Source of the DNA: Streptomyces venezuelae
GTDB lineage: Bacteria; Actinomycetota; Actinomycetes; Streptomycetales; Streptomycetaceae
Direction: 5' to 3'
DNA: 64,000 bases
NCBI RefSeq assembly: GCF_008642275.1
Contig: NZ_CP029189.1
Coordinates: forward strand, 868,001-932,000
Below, one piece after another: positions 1 to 9,523 of the stretch (position 1 is the stretch's first letter; the number at the start of each line of letters is the position of its first letter). Made by a program: the position numbers and the translations under genes. The notes beneath the pieces were generated by a model. That model saw only the letters and a list, made by a program, of their open reading frames with translations, was not told the origin of the DNA and did no database searches.

Positions 1-2872
1 TCTCGACGGTGCGCGGCGAGATGTGCAGGCGGCCGGCGATGTCCTTGTTGCTGATGCGTTCGGCGACCAGCCGGGCCACCTCGAACTCGCGGACGGTGAT
101 CCCGCAACGGCGCAGGTCCGGCGGCACGCGCTCGGTGCCCGTGCGCCGCTGCCGGACCGGGGCGCCCATCCCGCGCAGCAGCGCCCGGCTGGCTCCGGCG
201 ACCGCCTGGAGGCCGGCGTCGTGGAAGTACTCCTCCGCCTCGCGCAGCCACTCGACGGGCGTGCCCCAGCCGTCGTCGTACGCCGACTGCGCCACCAGGC
301 GCAGACACAGCCTGCGTGCCATGGGGAAGGGTTCGGCGGCCTCCAGCGCCTCGCTCGCGGCGGCGGTCGCCTCGTCGGGGCGGCCCTCGCGGCCGAGCAG
401 CACGGCGTGGGCCAGGCCGGCGAACTGACGGTTCCAGCGGGTGGCTCCGGCGCCGGCGCCGGCGAGCGTGGCCTCGGCGTGGTGGCGCCGGCCCATGCGG
501 CCGGCCAGTACTCCGAGCAGCAGGATGACGCCGTGTCTGCCGAAGTCGCCCGTCGCGGGGTTCTCCGCGTCGTGGGCGAGGGCCTGCGCGAACTCCTGCC
601 CGGCGGCCTCGTGCCGTTCCTCCAGCAGCGAGCAGACCGCCCGCGCCAGCCCGTACGACATGGCGCGCAGTCCGGGCGCCGCGTCCAGCAGCGGGGCCAG
701 TCGCTCCAGTGCCCCGCGCATCTCGGCGCGGCGGCCCTGGTGGGCGTACCGTACGGCCTCGGCCAGCCGCAGCATGGCCAGGGGGCGGCCGAGTCCCAGC
801 CGGGAGGCATCGGCGGCCGCCTCCCGGATCCGGTCGCGGGCCTCGTCGAACCGTCCGTGCCGGATCCGGTCCAGTGCGAGGACGAAGCCGGTTTCGTGGG
901 CCAGGGGCAGCAGGCCCGTGCTCAGGGCCTCCTGGCGGGCCGCTTCGAGCCGGGTGGACCGGCCGTCGCGGCTCGCGGCGACGATGGCCAGGTGTACGTC
1001 GGCGGCCGCGCGCGGCACGGGGAGCCGCCGGGCGAGGGCGATGGCGCGCGCCCGCCGGAAGTGGGCCGCGGCCGTGGGCCCGTCCTGTTCCCGGGTCAGT
1101 TGCCCGAGCAGCAGCAGGGCCCGGCAGGCGACCTCGGGCAGGTCGACGCGCTGGGCGGCCCCCAGTGCCCGGTGGGCGTACCGGATGGCGGTGCGCAGCC
1201 GGTCGGGTGCGAGCCGGCTCAGTTCCACCTGCGCGGCGGATAGGTCGACGAGGGCGGCGTACTGGTCGGCCGGGCGGCTTCCGAGCAGTGCGCGGGCGAT
1301 GTCGAGGTGCCACAGGGCTTCGGCGGGGCGGCCCTGCAGGGTGGCGATGTCGCTCAGCCGGGCGTGGAGTCCGGCGCGGCGCTGGGCGGGCAGGCCGGGC
1401 TCACCGCCGTCGCCGCCGAGGGTGTCCAGGAGCGCGGCGGGCGCGGGCAGGCGGTCGAACCGCGCCGAACGGGCGACGGCGTCCAGCAGCCGCTCCAGCA
1501 CGGTGGCGTGCAGTTCGGGCGCGGTGCCCGGTCCGACGAGCCGGTGGGCCCGGGTCAGCAGCTCCACCGTCCGGTCCACCGCGCCCTCGGCGGCCGCCCG
1601 CCCGGCCGCCTCGGCGTACAGGCGGATGGCCTCGGGGGTGTCACCGGCGTGCTCGTGCAGCTGGGCGGCGTGCTCGCACCACGTCCCGGGCAGCCCGGGG
1701 TGGAGGTCGGCGAGGGCGCGCGCCAGCCGCCGTACGTGTCCGGCCCGCTCCCCGGGGCCGAGGTCGGCCAGCAGGGCCTCGGCGGCGAGCGGGTAGCGGA
1801 AGCCGTACCACTGGGCGCCCGGCCCGTCGGGCGTGATCAGGTACGAGGCGACCGCGGCCCGCAGGACCGCCGTCAGCTCGGCGTGGTCACGGCCGAGGGC
1901 GCGCTCCAGTACGGGCAGTGCGAAGCGCCGGCCGAACAGGGCGGCCATGCCGAGGAGTTCCACGCCCAGCGGGCCGAGCCGCCCTGCCCGGCGCCTGACG
2001 TCGTCCGCGACGGTGGGCGGGACGGCCTCTCTCCCGGGGTCGCGGCGGGCGGGGCGGCCGGTGAGGTGGTGGACGATCTCCTTGACGACGAAGGGGATTC
2101 CGGAGCTGCCGTCGACGGCGCGATGGACGAGGTCGGGGCAGACCTCGACCGGCGGGACGCGCAGCTCGGCCGCGATGAGCAGGTGCACGTCGGGGCGGCT
2201 GAGGGGGGCGAGGTCGAGCACCGCCGCGCCGCGCCGACGGGCCCGCGCGGCGAGTTCCGTCGCCGCGCACGGCGCGCACCCGGTGACGAGGAGGAGCACG
2301 GCCGGCTGGGGTCCGATGTGGTCGAGGAGGTATTCGACGACCGCCAGCGTGCCGGCGTCGGCGTCGTGCAGGTCGTCGAGGACGAGCAGGCAGCCCTGCC
2401 GCTCCCCGACGACGGTGAGCAGACGCAGCATGGTCTCGGCGACCACGAGGTGCGGGGCGGCGCCCGCGTCCGTGTCCCGTGCCCCGGCCAGCAGGCGGGC
2501 CATGACGGGCCCGTGGCGGCCGAGTTCCTCCGGGTCGGGCAGCAGGCCGGCCCGGGACAGCTGGAGCAGCGCCTCCACCAGCGGCCGGTACGGTACGGGT
2601 GAGCCCACCGCGCCGGCCCGCCCCCGGACCGTGACCATGTTCGTCTCGGCGGCCACGGCGAGGGCCTCGGCGGCGAGCCGGGTCTTGCCGACACCGGGCT
2701 CCCCGGTCACGAGGAGTGCCGTGCCGCGCCCGGCCCGGGCGGCCGCCAGCGCGAGCATGATCTGCCCCATCTCGGGTCCCCGGCCGACGAGTTCCCCCCG
2801 CCTCGGGTGCGGTCCGCCGTCCGAGCCCGTGGCGCTACAGTCCTCCGGCAGCGCCGGCCAGAAGATGGACAC
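1..2872 (-). CDS. LuxR-family ATP-binding (LAL) transcriptional regulator, 3' end cut by the window
   Basis: Large cytoplasmic regulator of the LAL/MalT type; about 957 codons are visible and the C-terminus runs off the left edge. Residues 57-64 form a Walker A loop (GEPGVGKT), a Walker B-like LLVLDDLHDAD lies near residue 165, a long helical TPR-like middle follows, and the last visible residues (ISNKDIAGRLHISPRTVE) are a LuxR helix-turn-helix. The GTG start at 2872 has a GGGGA ribosome site about 8 bases upstream and begins just before the ATPase domain. No cognate pathway is evident; the neighbour is a two-component pair on the same strand. Confidence 0.9.
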   Translation of the reverse strand, partial: MSIFWPALPEDCSATGSDGGPHPRRGELVGRGPEMGQIMLALAAARAGRGTALLVTGEPGVGKTRLAAEALAVAAETNMVTVRGRAGAVGSPVPYRPLVEALLQLSRAGLLPDPEELGRHGPVMARLLAGARDTDAGAAPHLVVAETMLRLLTVVGERQGCLLVLDDLHDADAGTLAVVEYLLDHIGPQPAVLLLVTGCAPCAATELAARARRRGAAVLDLAPLSRPDVHLLIAAELRVPPVEVCPDLVHRAVDGSSGIPFVVKEIVHHLTGRPARRDPGREAVPPTVADDVRRRAGRLGPLGVELLGMAALFGRRFALPVLERALGRDHAELTAVLRAAVASYLITPDGPGAQWYGFRYPLAAEALLADLGPGERAGHVRRLARALADLHPGLPGTWCEHAAQLHEHAGDTPEAIRLYAEAAGRAAAEGAVDRTVELLTRAHRLVGPGTAPELHATVLERLLDAVARSARFDRLPAPAALLDTLGGDGGEPGLPAQRRAGLHARLSDIATLQGRPAEALWHLDIARALLGSRPADQYAALVDLSAAQVELSRLAPDRLRTAIRYAHRALGAAQRVDLPEVACRALLLLGQLTREQDGPTAAAHFRRARAIALARRLPVPRAAADVHLAIVAASRDGRSTRLEAARQEALSTGLLPLAHETGFVLALDRIRHGRFDEARDRIREAAADASRLGLGRPLAMLRLAEAVRYAHQGRRAEMRGALERLAPLLDAAPGLRAMSYGLARAVCSLLEERHEAAGQEFAQALAHDAENPATGDFGRHGVILLLGVLAGRMGRRHHAEATLAGAGAGATRWNRQFAGLAHAVLLGREGRPDEATAAASEALEAAEPFPMARRLCLRLVAQSAYDDGWGTPVEWLREAEEYFHDAGLQAVAGASRALLRGMGAPVRQRRTGTERVPPDLRRCGITVREFEVARLVAERISNKDIAGRLHISPRTVE

Positions 2873-2978
2873 CGGCTCGTCCCCTTTCCGGCGGGCCCTC
2901 CGAGGCGCCGCCGGGACGACGATAGGGACGGTGCGCGTGCCCCCTGTAGCCGTCCGTTTGGGGGGCTTGCGCGGGTGG

Positions 2979-3653
2979 TCAGCCCGCGTCGAGGCTGTCC
3001 TCCCGTACCCGCCGGGCGAGGTCGAGCTTGGTGTAGGTGGGGCGGCCCGCCTGCTGGTACTTGGCCTTGACGCGGTCCAGGTAGTCCTTGGCGGTGTGGA
3101 CGGTGATGCCGGCGCGGCGGGCGGCGGATTTCAGGGTCAGTCCGGAGGCGTAGTCGAGGAGGATCTGCCGTTCCCTGGGCGAGAGGCGGGGTCGTGCGGG
3201 GCTGTCGTCGTAGGCGCAGGCGAAGGCGAGTTCCGCGGAGAGCGCGCCCTGGCCCGAGGCCAGGTCCTTGATGGCGGCGACCAGGGTGGGCAGGTCGTGG
3301 TCCTTGGTCAGGTAGCCGTCGGCGCCGGCTCGGACGGCCTCGATGATCCGGGAGCGGTCGGGCACCGTACTGATCATCAGGACGCGGCTGCCGCTCCGCA
3401 GCAGCCGCCGGATGTTGTCGGCGGGCTCCGAGCCGTCGCGCAGGACGAGATCGAGGAGGACGATGTCGGGCGGGGAGTAGCCCGTCGCCCCCAAGCCGTA
3501 CGGGCGTTGCCCGTCCGGTGTGCCGAGGAGCTCCCCGACGGTGGCGGCGGTCGCCACGAGCCGCAGCTCCGGCACGCCGCCGAGCCAGGCCCGCAGGCCG
3601 TCGAGGAGCATCCGGTCGTCGTCGACCACCGAGACGGTGATCACCCGGGCCAT
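2979..3653 (-). CDS. LuxR/NarL-type response regulator
   Basis: A 224-residue two-component response regulator. The receiver domain starts with VVDDDRMLLDG, and the phospho-acceptor Asp is in the DIVLLDLVLRDG segment (about residue 55-65). The output domain has a helix-turn-helix (LSPRERQILLDYASGLTLKS) somewhat divergent from classical NarL proteins. Its ATG overlaps the end of the upstream histidine kinase gene by 13 bases, so the two are translationally coupled and should form a cognate pair. Target genes are unknown; the LuxR LAL regulator lies 106 bases downstream on the same strand. Confidence 0.9.
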   Translation of the reverse strand: MARVITVSVVDDDRMLLDGLRAWLGGVPELRLVATAATVGELLGTPDGQRPYGLGATGYSPPDIVLLDLVLRDGSEPADNIRRLLRSGSRVLMISTVPDRSRIIEAVRAGADGYLTKDHDLPTLVAAIKDLASGQGALSAELAFACAYDDSPARPRLSPRERQILLDYASGLTLKSAARRAGITVHTAKDYLDRVKAKYQQAGRPTYTKLDLARRVREDSLDAG

Positions 3654-4867
3654 CTGAGCTCCACCCGTACGCCCTCGCCGGGGGCGCTGTCGACGGTCGC
3701 CCGGCCGCCCACCTCCGTCATCCGGTCGTGGACCGAGCCGCGCAGGCCGAGGCCGGGCTCGCACCGTTCGGGGTCGAACCCGGGCCCCCGGTCGACCACG
3801 GTGACGACGGCTGCCCCCGGTGCGTCCGGGTCCCCGGTGGCGGTGAGGTAGGCGTGTCCGGTGCCGGCGTGGCGCCGTACGTTGTTCAGGGCCTCGCGGA
3901 CGGCGTCCCCCAGCGCGGCGGCGACCTCGGGGGGTACCCGGGGCAGGTCGTGGTACTGGGCGGTGACCCGCAGCTGGAGGCTCTCGACGGATCCGACCGC
4001 CTCCTCCAGGGCCGTGCCGATCTCCCGGTGGTGGACCTCCGCGGCGGTCTGCTGGATCAGCCGGCGCAGGTACGCGGCTTCGCGTGCGCAGCGCTCGCGC
4101 ACCTCGGGGGCATTGGCGTCGACCGAGCCGGAGGCCAGGGTGGTCAGGGTGGCGAGGACGGTGTCGTGCAGCGCCCGGTGGTGTTCCAGCCGCTCGGCGT
4201 AGCGCGCCTTGTGGGTTTCCGCGGTCACCGCGCGGGCGTTCGCCTCGTCGAGGAGCCGGCCCTGGCGGAGCAGGTACCACCGGAAGAGCCAGGTCATGAC
4301 GGCGGAGGAGACGAGCGAGTTGAGGTGGCCGAGAAGGATGGCGGGGCTCGCGCCCACCGCCTCGTAGCCGATGACGTGGGTGAGCACGAGCAGGGCGATG
4401 GCGGTGAGGGCGTGGAGCCGTCCGAGGGCGATGGCCGCGACGGCGCTCGCCGACCCGCCCAGCAGCATCGCCCACGCGATCGCGGGCGGCTCCCGCACTC
4501 CGCCCCACGCGCAGAGGGCCAGGGGCAGCACGCAGCCGGTGACCACGACGTCCGCCCAGATGTGGCGCCGGTCGAACCAGCCGCGGCGCAGGGCGGCGCC
4601 GTAGGTCAGCGCGCTCAGTCCGAGGGCTGCGGCGAATCCCGCGTACTGCAGGGGGAGTTCCGACCGGCGCTGGGCGACGGCGAGGGCGCCCACCGTGAGG
4701 TGGCTCGCCCGGTACAGGAGGGTGGCGACGATCATGAAGGACTGGGCGCGTTGCAGGCCCGATCCCACCCCACTCGTCCCCTGTGACACCCGCAGGCGCC
4801 GTACCGGTAAGGACAGCAACGCCAAGACCACACCCTCCCGTACCGATTTGCCAGTGACATCGGCCAT
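3641..4867 (-). CDS. Membrane sensor histidine kinase (NarX/DesK-type)
   Basis: A 408-residue sensor kinase. The N-terminal half (about residues 45-210) contains several hydrophobic segments expected to cross the membrane. The dimerisation helix has the phospho-acceptor in RALHDTVLATLT, and the HATPase domain shows the N box EALNNVRRHAG, the G1 box VDRGPGFDP and the G2 motif GLGLRGS. The ATG at 4867 (MADVTGKS) has GGGG four bases upstream; an upstream ATG at 4966 would add 33 low-complexity residues and is less likely. It is coupled with the following response regulator. The signal sensed cannot be read from the sequence. Confidence 0.88.
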   Translation of the reverse strand: MADVTGKSVREGVVLALLSLPVRRLRVSQGTSGVGSGLQRAQSFMIVATLLYRASHLTVGALAVAQRRSELPLQYAGFAAALGLSALTYGAALRRGWFDRRHIWADVVVTGCVLPLALCAWGGVREPPAIAWAMLLGGSASAVAAIALGRLHALTAIALLVLTHVIGYEAVGASPAILLGHLNSLVSSAVMTWLFRWYLLRQGRLLDEANARAVTAETHKARYAERLEHHRALHDTVLATLTTLASGSVDANAPEVRERCAREAAYLRRLIQQTAAEVHHREIGTALEEAVGSVESLQLRVTAQYHDLPRVPPEVAAALGDAVREALNNVRRHAGTGHAYLTATGDPDAPGAAVVTVVDRGPGFDPERCEPGLGLRGSVHDRMTEVGGRATVDSAPGEGVRVELRWPG

Positions 4868-5026
4868 TTTGCCCCAGCAGGTGCACGTCAAATAGGCGGG
4901 TACCGGCCTGCTCGCGGGCTTGGCCGAGGTGGCACCACAGGTCGGCCGGAAAGGAGTTCCCGACACCGGGCCGGCGCCGTTCCGCGGCCGGTCCGACGCC
5001 TGTTCCGCCCCTGTCCGACACCCGTC

Positions 5027-6610
5027 CTACGCCTCTGCGGCCATGACGACGACGGAATGCCGGCCGCTGGCTCCGTCGGGGAGGGTCGGGGCGCGCCGTT
5101 CGGTCTGGGTCTCGCCCGTCCGGTCGGTGGCGCGGACGGTGAGGGTGTGCGTACCGGGTGTGGCCCGCCAGCGGTAGGACCACTGGCGCCAGGTGTCGCG
5201 GGTGTCCTCGGTGGCCAGATCGGCCTCCTGCCACGGTCCGTCGTCGACCTGGACCTCGACGCGGTCGATGCCGCGGTGCTGGGCCCAGGCGACTCCGGCC
5301 ACCGTCACCGTGCCCGCGGCGGGGCGCGCGAAGGGCTTGGGGGTGTCGATGCGCGCCTGGGTCTTGACCGGCGCCTGCGGGGCCCACGCGCGCTTCACCC
5401 AGTACGGGTCGTACGCGTCGAAGGTGGTGAGCTCGATGTCCTCGATCCACTTGCACGCCGACACGTACCCGTACAGGCCGGGTACGACCATCCGCACCGG
5501 AAAGCCGTGGGCGAACGGGAGCGGCTCACCGTTCATCCCGACCGCGAGCAGGGCGTCCCGGCCGTCCATGACGTCCTCGACGGGGGTGCCCAGCGTCATG
5601 CCGTCGACGGAGCGGGCCACCAGCTGGTCGGCGGGTCCGCCCTGCGACGGGGGGCGTACGCCGGCCTCCGCGAGCAGGTCGCCGAGCCGGGCGCCGAGCC
5701 ATCTGGCGTTGCCCGCGTACGGTCCGCCGACCTCGTTGGAGACACAGGTCAAGGTGATGTCCCGTTCGACGAGGGGCCGGTTGAGCAGGTCCTGGAAGCT
5801 GAGGTTCAGGTCGCGGCGCACCCCCTTGCCGTGGATCCGCAGCCGCCACGTGTCCGCCGGGACCCGGGGGACGACCAGCGCCGTGTCGACGCGGTAGAAG
5901 TCCTTGTTCGGCGTGGTGAAGGGGCTGATCCCCGGGACGCGCAGGGCCGCGCCCGGGGGCAGGTCCGGCGCCGGTGACGCGGGGGCCGGCAGGACCACGG
6001 CCTCCCGGGAGGCGATCGCGTCGCCGGACTGCGACGAGTTCAGGGCCCGGCCCACGGCCCCCGTCCCGGTGCCGAGAGCCGCGGCGGCGCCGGTGAGCAG
6101 CAGGAAACGGCGGCGGTCCCAGCCGGTGCCCCCGGCCGTCGGGGCGGCCGGGGGCCGGGCTGTCACGAGCGGTCCGGTCAGCACGTACAGCGCGGCGGCT
6201 CCGGCCAGCGCGCCCACCAGGGACGGCAGGGCGTCGGCCGGCCCGCCGGAATCCGGCCGGTTCAGCGCGGCCGCCGCTCCCACCAGGCCGAAGAGGAACA
6301 CGCCGGCTGCCGCGGTCCGTCGCCTGCGCAGGGCGAGCAGGCCCAGGGCCATCGCCAGGAGGGCCGTCACGGCGAGGATCCCGAGCTGCAGGACGAGCTT
6401 GTCGTCGGCCCCGAAGGTGCGGATCGCCCAGTCCTTGACCCCGGCCGGTGTGCGGTCGACGACCGCTCCCCCGACGGCGGTGACCGGACCGGCCTCGGGC
6501 CGGATCCCCGCCGCGGCCAGTTCCGCCAGCGCCAGGGCCGCGTAGCCGGACACCAGCCCGGCCAGCGCGGCCGCCGCTCCCCGCCCGATGACTGCCTTGT
6601 CGATGCTCAC
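5027..6610 (-). CDS. Membrane-anchored sulfite-oxidase-like molybdopterin oxidoreductase
   Basis: A 527-residue protein. Residues 1-150 carry about four to five transmembrane segments. An RR motif followed by a hydrophobic stretch (WDRRRFLLLTGAAAALG) suggests Tat-dependent export of the catalytic part. The oxidoreductase domain contains the molybdenum-ligating Cys in LTCVSNEVGGPY and a C-terminal Mo-co dimerisation domain. No heme b5 domain is present. This matches membrane-bound SorT/YedY-like enzymes of actinobacteria; the substrate is unknown. The GTG at 6610 has GAAGG upstream. A strong hairpin at 6663-6691 separates it from the lipid operon, so it is probably its own transcription unit. 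Confidence 0.88.
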   Translation of the reverse strand: MSIDKAVIGRGAAAALAGLVSGYAALALAELAAAGIRPEAGPVTAVGGAVVDRTPAGVKDWAIRTFGADDKLVLQLGILAVTALLAMALGLLALRRRRTAAAGVFLFGLVGAAAALNRPDSGGPADALPSLVGALAGAAALYVLTGPLVTARPPAAPTAGGTGWDRRRFLLLTGAAAALGTGTGAVGRALNSSQSGDAIASREAVVLPAPASPAPDLPPGAALRVPGISPFTTPNKDFYRVDTALVVPRVPADTWRLRIHGKGVRRDLNLSFQDLLNRPLVERDITLTCVSNEVGGPYAGNARWLGARLGDLLAEAGVRPPSQGGPADQLVARSVDGMTLGTPVEDVMDGRDALLAVGMNGEPLPFAHGFPVRMVVPGLYGYVSACKWIEDIELTTFDAYDPYWVKRAWAPQAPVKTQARIDTPKPFARPAAGTVTVAGVAWAQHRGIDRVEVQVDDGPWQEADLATEDTRDTWRQWSYRWRATPGTHTLTVRATDRTGETQTERRAPTLPDGASGRHSVVVMAAEA

Positions 6611-6662
6611 ACCCGTGCCTTCGCGGCGCCGCGGCCACCGGATTGGTCGTTCACCCCTGAGA

Positions 6663-6691
6663 GGCGTCCCGCCGCCCGGGGGCGGGACGCC
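6663..6691 (-). terminator. Strong GC hairpin after the lipid-modification operon
   Basis: GGCGTCCCGCC (6663-6673) pairs perfectly with GGCGGGACGCC (6681-6691) around a 7-base loop. It lies 39 bases beyond the hydrolase stop codon and before the oxidoreductase start, the expected place for the end of the six-gene operon. There is no U tract, which is usual for Streptomyces terminators. Confidence 0.7.
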
Positions 6692-6729
6692 GGGCCCTCC
6701 CGTAGTGGCTCGGCAGCCCGGGGCGCGGC

Positions 6730-7389
6730 TCAGTCCCGGGTGACCAGGCTGGTGACGAGCGCCGCGGTGCGCCGGTGCCAGGCGCCGGCGCCGCGGAGCA
6801 TCGCGTGACCGCCCGTGGGCATCGGGATGGCGGTGGCGTCGGCGCCCGCGAGCCGGGACCGGCGGACGAACTCCCAGGACCCGGCGGCCGAGGTGACCCG
6901 GTCCTGCTCGTCGTGGAGCAGGTAGAGCCGGCGGCCCGCGAGGTGGTCCACCGGTTCGTCCGGCGGACACCAGGGGGCGAGGGCCACCACGCCGTGGACC
7001 AGGGGCGCGCCGGCCGCCCGCAGCGCCGCCCGGCCGCCCATCGAATGACCGACGAGGACCACCGGGACGTCCCCGGCGAGGCCGCGCAGGCGCGCGAGGG
7101 CTTCCTCCGCGTCCCGGGCGGCGTCGCAGCGGGCGCCGTTCCAGCCGCGGTGCCGGTAGCGCACCTCCGCCACCAGGACCTCGCGCCCGCGCGTCGCGCG
7201 GGCGACGGCGGCCGCGAAGGGCCGCATCCGCAGCGCGGGCAGGTTGACCAGGGGCGGCGGCTCCGTCCCCGACTCGCGCCCTCCGTGCAGCAGCAGGACC
7301 GCGGCCGCCGGCGTCGCGGGGGACGTACGGAGCACCAGGGCGCGGCCCTCGCCGGTGGCCTCCGTGTCCCGCTCGGTCCCGGCGCTCAC
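6730..7389 (-). CDS. Alpha/beta hydrolase
   Basis: A 219-residue alpha/beta hydrolase. The oxyanion loop region is VLLLHGGRES, the nucleophile elbow is GHSMGG, a possible acid is in LLHDEQD, and the catalytic His is in PTGGHAML. It is the last gene of the six-gene operon, with a 4-base GTGA overlap with the preceding DUF1295 gene, so it was taken to start at the GTG at 7389. A role in removing or exchanging acyl groups during membrane lipid modification fits the neighbours, but this is inferred only from context. Confidence 0.85.
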   Translation of the reverse strand: MSAGTERDTEATGEGRALVLRTSPATPAAAVLLLHGGRESGTEPPPLVNLPALRMRPFAAAVARATRGREVLVAEVRYRHRGWNGARCDAARDAEEALARLRGLAGDVPVVLVGHSMGGRAALRAAGAPLVHGVVALAPWCPPDEPVDHLAGRRLYLLHDEQDRVTSAAGSWEFVRRSRLAGADATAIPMPTGGHAMLRGAGAWHRRTAALVTSLVTRD

Positions 7390-8231
7390 CCCGCCTCCCG
7401 GGGTATGCGGCGCGGCGGGCGCGGGAAGAACCCGCTGGTGCGGGCGGCGTAGGCGGCGTAGCCGGGCCGGTCCGCCATGTGCGCCTCCAACAGTCTCTTG
7501 CCGCTGCCCCAGATCAGCAGCGCGCTCATCACCAGCGGTGAGACCAGTGTGAGTGCCGCAGTCTGCCAGGTCGCACAGGCCAGCAGGTAAAGACCCCACC
7601 AGACGAGGAAATCGCCGAAGTAGTTGGGGTGCCGCGTCCAGCTCCACAGACCCCGGTCCATGATCGCGCCCCGGTTCCCGGGGATCTCCTTGAAGCGGGC
7701 CAGCTGGAAGTCGCCGACGCCCTCGAAGAGCAGCCCGGTGGCCCACAGCAGCAGGCCGGCGGCGGCGAACGGCCCGAGCGGCAGGGCCGCGTACGAGGCG
7801 GCCTGCACGGGCAGCGAGACGAGCCAGACCAGCGCGCCCTGCAGGAGGTACACCTTGCGCAGGGCGTAGAGCCGGGGGCTGCCCGGCGCCCTGGCGAGCA
7901 TGCGGGCGTAGCGCGGGTCCTCGCCGTGCCCCCGGCCGCGGCGGGCGATGTGCGCGGCGAGCCGCAGTCCCCAGACGACGGTCATGGCGGCGACGGCGAG
8001 GCGCCGGGCGTCGTCGCCGTGTCCGGCCGACAGCAGGTAGCTGGTGAGTGCCACTGCGGCGAAGGCGATCCCCCAGGCGACGTCGACGATCCGGTGCAGG
8101 CCCTTCGCCGTGCCGATGGCGAAGGTGACCAGCATGACGGCGAGGGCGGCGCCCGCCGCGACGGCGAGGTTGACCGCGAAGGCGCCCCAGTCGACGCCGT
8201 CGGCGAGGACCTGCGCCGCCGCGGCGTTCAC
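7386..8231 (-). CDS. DUF1295 / steroid 5-alpha-reductase-fold membrane enzyme
   Basis: A 281-residue integral membrane protein with about seven hydrophobic segments. The C-terminal signature includes GLWSWTRHPNYFGDFLVWWG, the conserved motif of the DUF1295/isoprenylcysteine methyltransferase-like reductase families that bind cofactor at the membrane. The GTG start overlaps the stop of the upstream Cfa-like gene by four bases. In other bacteria DUF1295 genes sit beside FAD oxidoreductase, DUF1365 and Cfa genes, which supports a lipid-modifying role. The exact reaction is not known. Confidence 0.85.
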   Translation of the reverse strand: MNAAAAQVLADGVDWGAFAVNLAVAAGAALAVMLVTFAIGTAKGLHRIVDVAWGIAFAAVALTSYLLSAGHGDDARRLAVAAMTVVWGLRLAAHIARRGRGHGEDPRYARMLARAPGSPRLYALRKVYLLQGALVWLVSLPVQAASYAALPLGPFAAAGLLLWATGLLFEGVGDFQLARFKEIPGNRGAIMDRGLWSWTRHPNYFGDFLVWWGLYLLACATWQTAALTLVSPLVMSALLIWGSGKRLLEAHMADRPGYAAYAARTSGFFPRPPRRIPREAG

Positions 8232-9523
8232 GGGGTCGCCCCGGGCACCGGGTCGGCGGTGAGCAGCAGTTGGCGTACGTCCAGGTAGTGCGAGCGGAAT
8301 CCGGCCTCGGAGTAGGCGAGGTAGAGCTCCCACATGCGGTGGAAGGTGCGGTCGAAGCCGAGGGCGGCGACGGAGTCGGCCTGTCGGTCGAACTCCTCGC
8401 GCCACAGCCGCAGCGTCTCCGCGTAGTGGTCGCCGAAGCCGTCGTCCGCCACCGTGCTCAGTCCGGCCGCCGCGCTCGCGCGGGCGATCGCCTCACGGGA
8501 GGGGATGAGCCCGCCGGGGAAGATGTACTTGCTGATCCAGGTGTGCGTGCGGGCGGTCACGAGCATGCGCTCGTGCGGCATGGTGATGGCCTGGAGGGCG
8601 ACGCGGCCGCCGGGGGCGAGGAGCCGGCGCAGGGCGGCGAAGTAGGTGGCCCAGTACTCGGCGCCGACCGCTTCGATCATCTCCACGCTGACGACGGCGT
8701 CGAAGGAGCCTTCGACGTGCCGGTAGTCGCGCAGTTCGACGGTGACCCGGTCGCCGAGGCCGGCTGCGGTGACGCGTGCGCGGGCGAGGTCGCGCTGCTC
8801 GGCGGAGAGCGTCACGGTCACCACCTGGGCGCCCCGGGAGGCGGCCCGGATCGCCAGCTCGCCCCAGCCGGTGCCGATCTCCAGCAGCCGGGTGCCCGGG
8901 CCGACGTCCGCGAGGTCGAGGAGCCGGTCGATCTTTCGGTGCTGGGCGGCGGTGAAGGTGGCGGGTGAGGCGGGGAACGCGGCGAAGACGGCCGAGGAGT
9001 AGCTCATGCTCCGGTCCAGGAACAGGGTGAACAGTTCGTTGGACAGGTCGTAGTGGCGGTGGATGTTCTCCCGTGCCCCCTCGGGGGTGTTGCGCTGCTG
9101 CTCGGGGCGCCTGCGGACCCAGGCGTCGCGCAGCCGGCGCAGCGGCGCCGGCACCAGGTCGTCGACGTGGCGGGCGAGCACCGTCAGGGCGCCCACCAGG
9201 TCGTCGCTGTCCCACTCCCCCGCCATGTAGGACTCGCCGAAGCCGATCAGGCCGTCCACGCCGATCCGGCGGTGGAAGGCCTCGGGGTCGTGGAGGGTGA
9301 GGGTGGGCAGGGCTTCCGCCTGCCGGGGAACCCGGTACGCGGGCGGCTCGCCGCTGCCGCGGCGGACCCGCAGCGGGAGCCGGGCGAGGGCCCGGCCGAT
9401 GATCCGCTCGGCGAGGGCGGTACGCAGGCCCGAGGCGCGGGGCGGCCGGGCCACGTCGGGCCAGCGCGCCGGGTCGACGGGTGCGAGCGCGCGCTCGTGG
9501 GCCGGGATGTACGAGACGGTCAC
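8228..9523 (-). CDS. cfa: Cyclopropane-fatty-acyl-phospholipid synthase family methyltransferase
   Basis: A 431-residue SAM-dependent methyltransferase of the CFA synthase family, acting on unsaturated acyl chains of membrane phospholipids. Signatures seen: ENIHRHYDLSNELFTLFLD, the FLDRSMSYSSA segment, SAM-binding LLEIGTGWGELAI, and VSVEMIEAVG around the active site. The GTG start at 9523 forms a GTGA overlap with the DUF1365 stop. Related enzymes in photo-oxidative regulons make methylated or furan fatty acids rather than cyclopropane, so the product here is uncertain. Confidence 0.9.
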   Translation of the reverse strand: MTVSYIPAHERALAPVDPARWPDVARPPRASGLRTALAERIIGRALARLPLRVRRGSGEPPAYRVPRQAEALPTLTLHDPEAFHRRIGVDGLIGFGESYMAGEWDSDDLVGALTVLARHVDDLVPAPLRRLRDAWVRRRPEQQRNTPEGARENIHRHYDLSNELFTLFLDRSMSYSSAVFAAFPASPATFTAAQHRKIDRLLDLADVGPGTRLLEIGTGWGELAIRAASRGAQVVTVTLSAEQRDLARARVTAAGLGDRVTVELRDYRHVEGSFDAVVSVEMIEAVGAEYWATYFAALRRLLAPGGRVALQAITMPHERMLVTARTHTWISKYIFPGGLIPSREAIARASAAAGLSTVADDGFGDHYAETLRLWREEFDRQADSVAALGFDRTFHRMWELYLAYSEAGFRSHYLDVRQLLLTADPVPGATP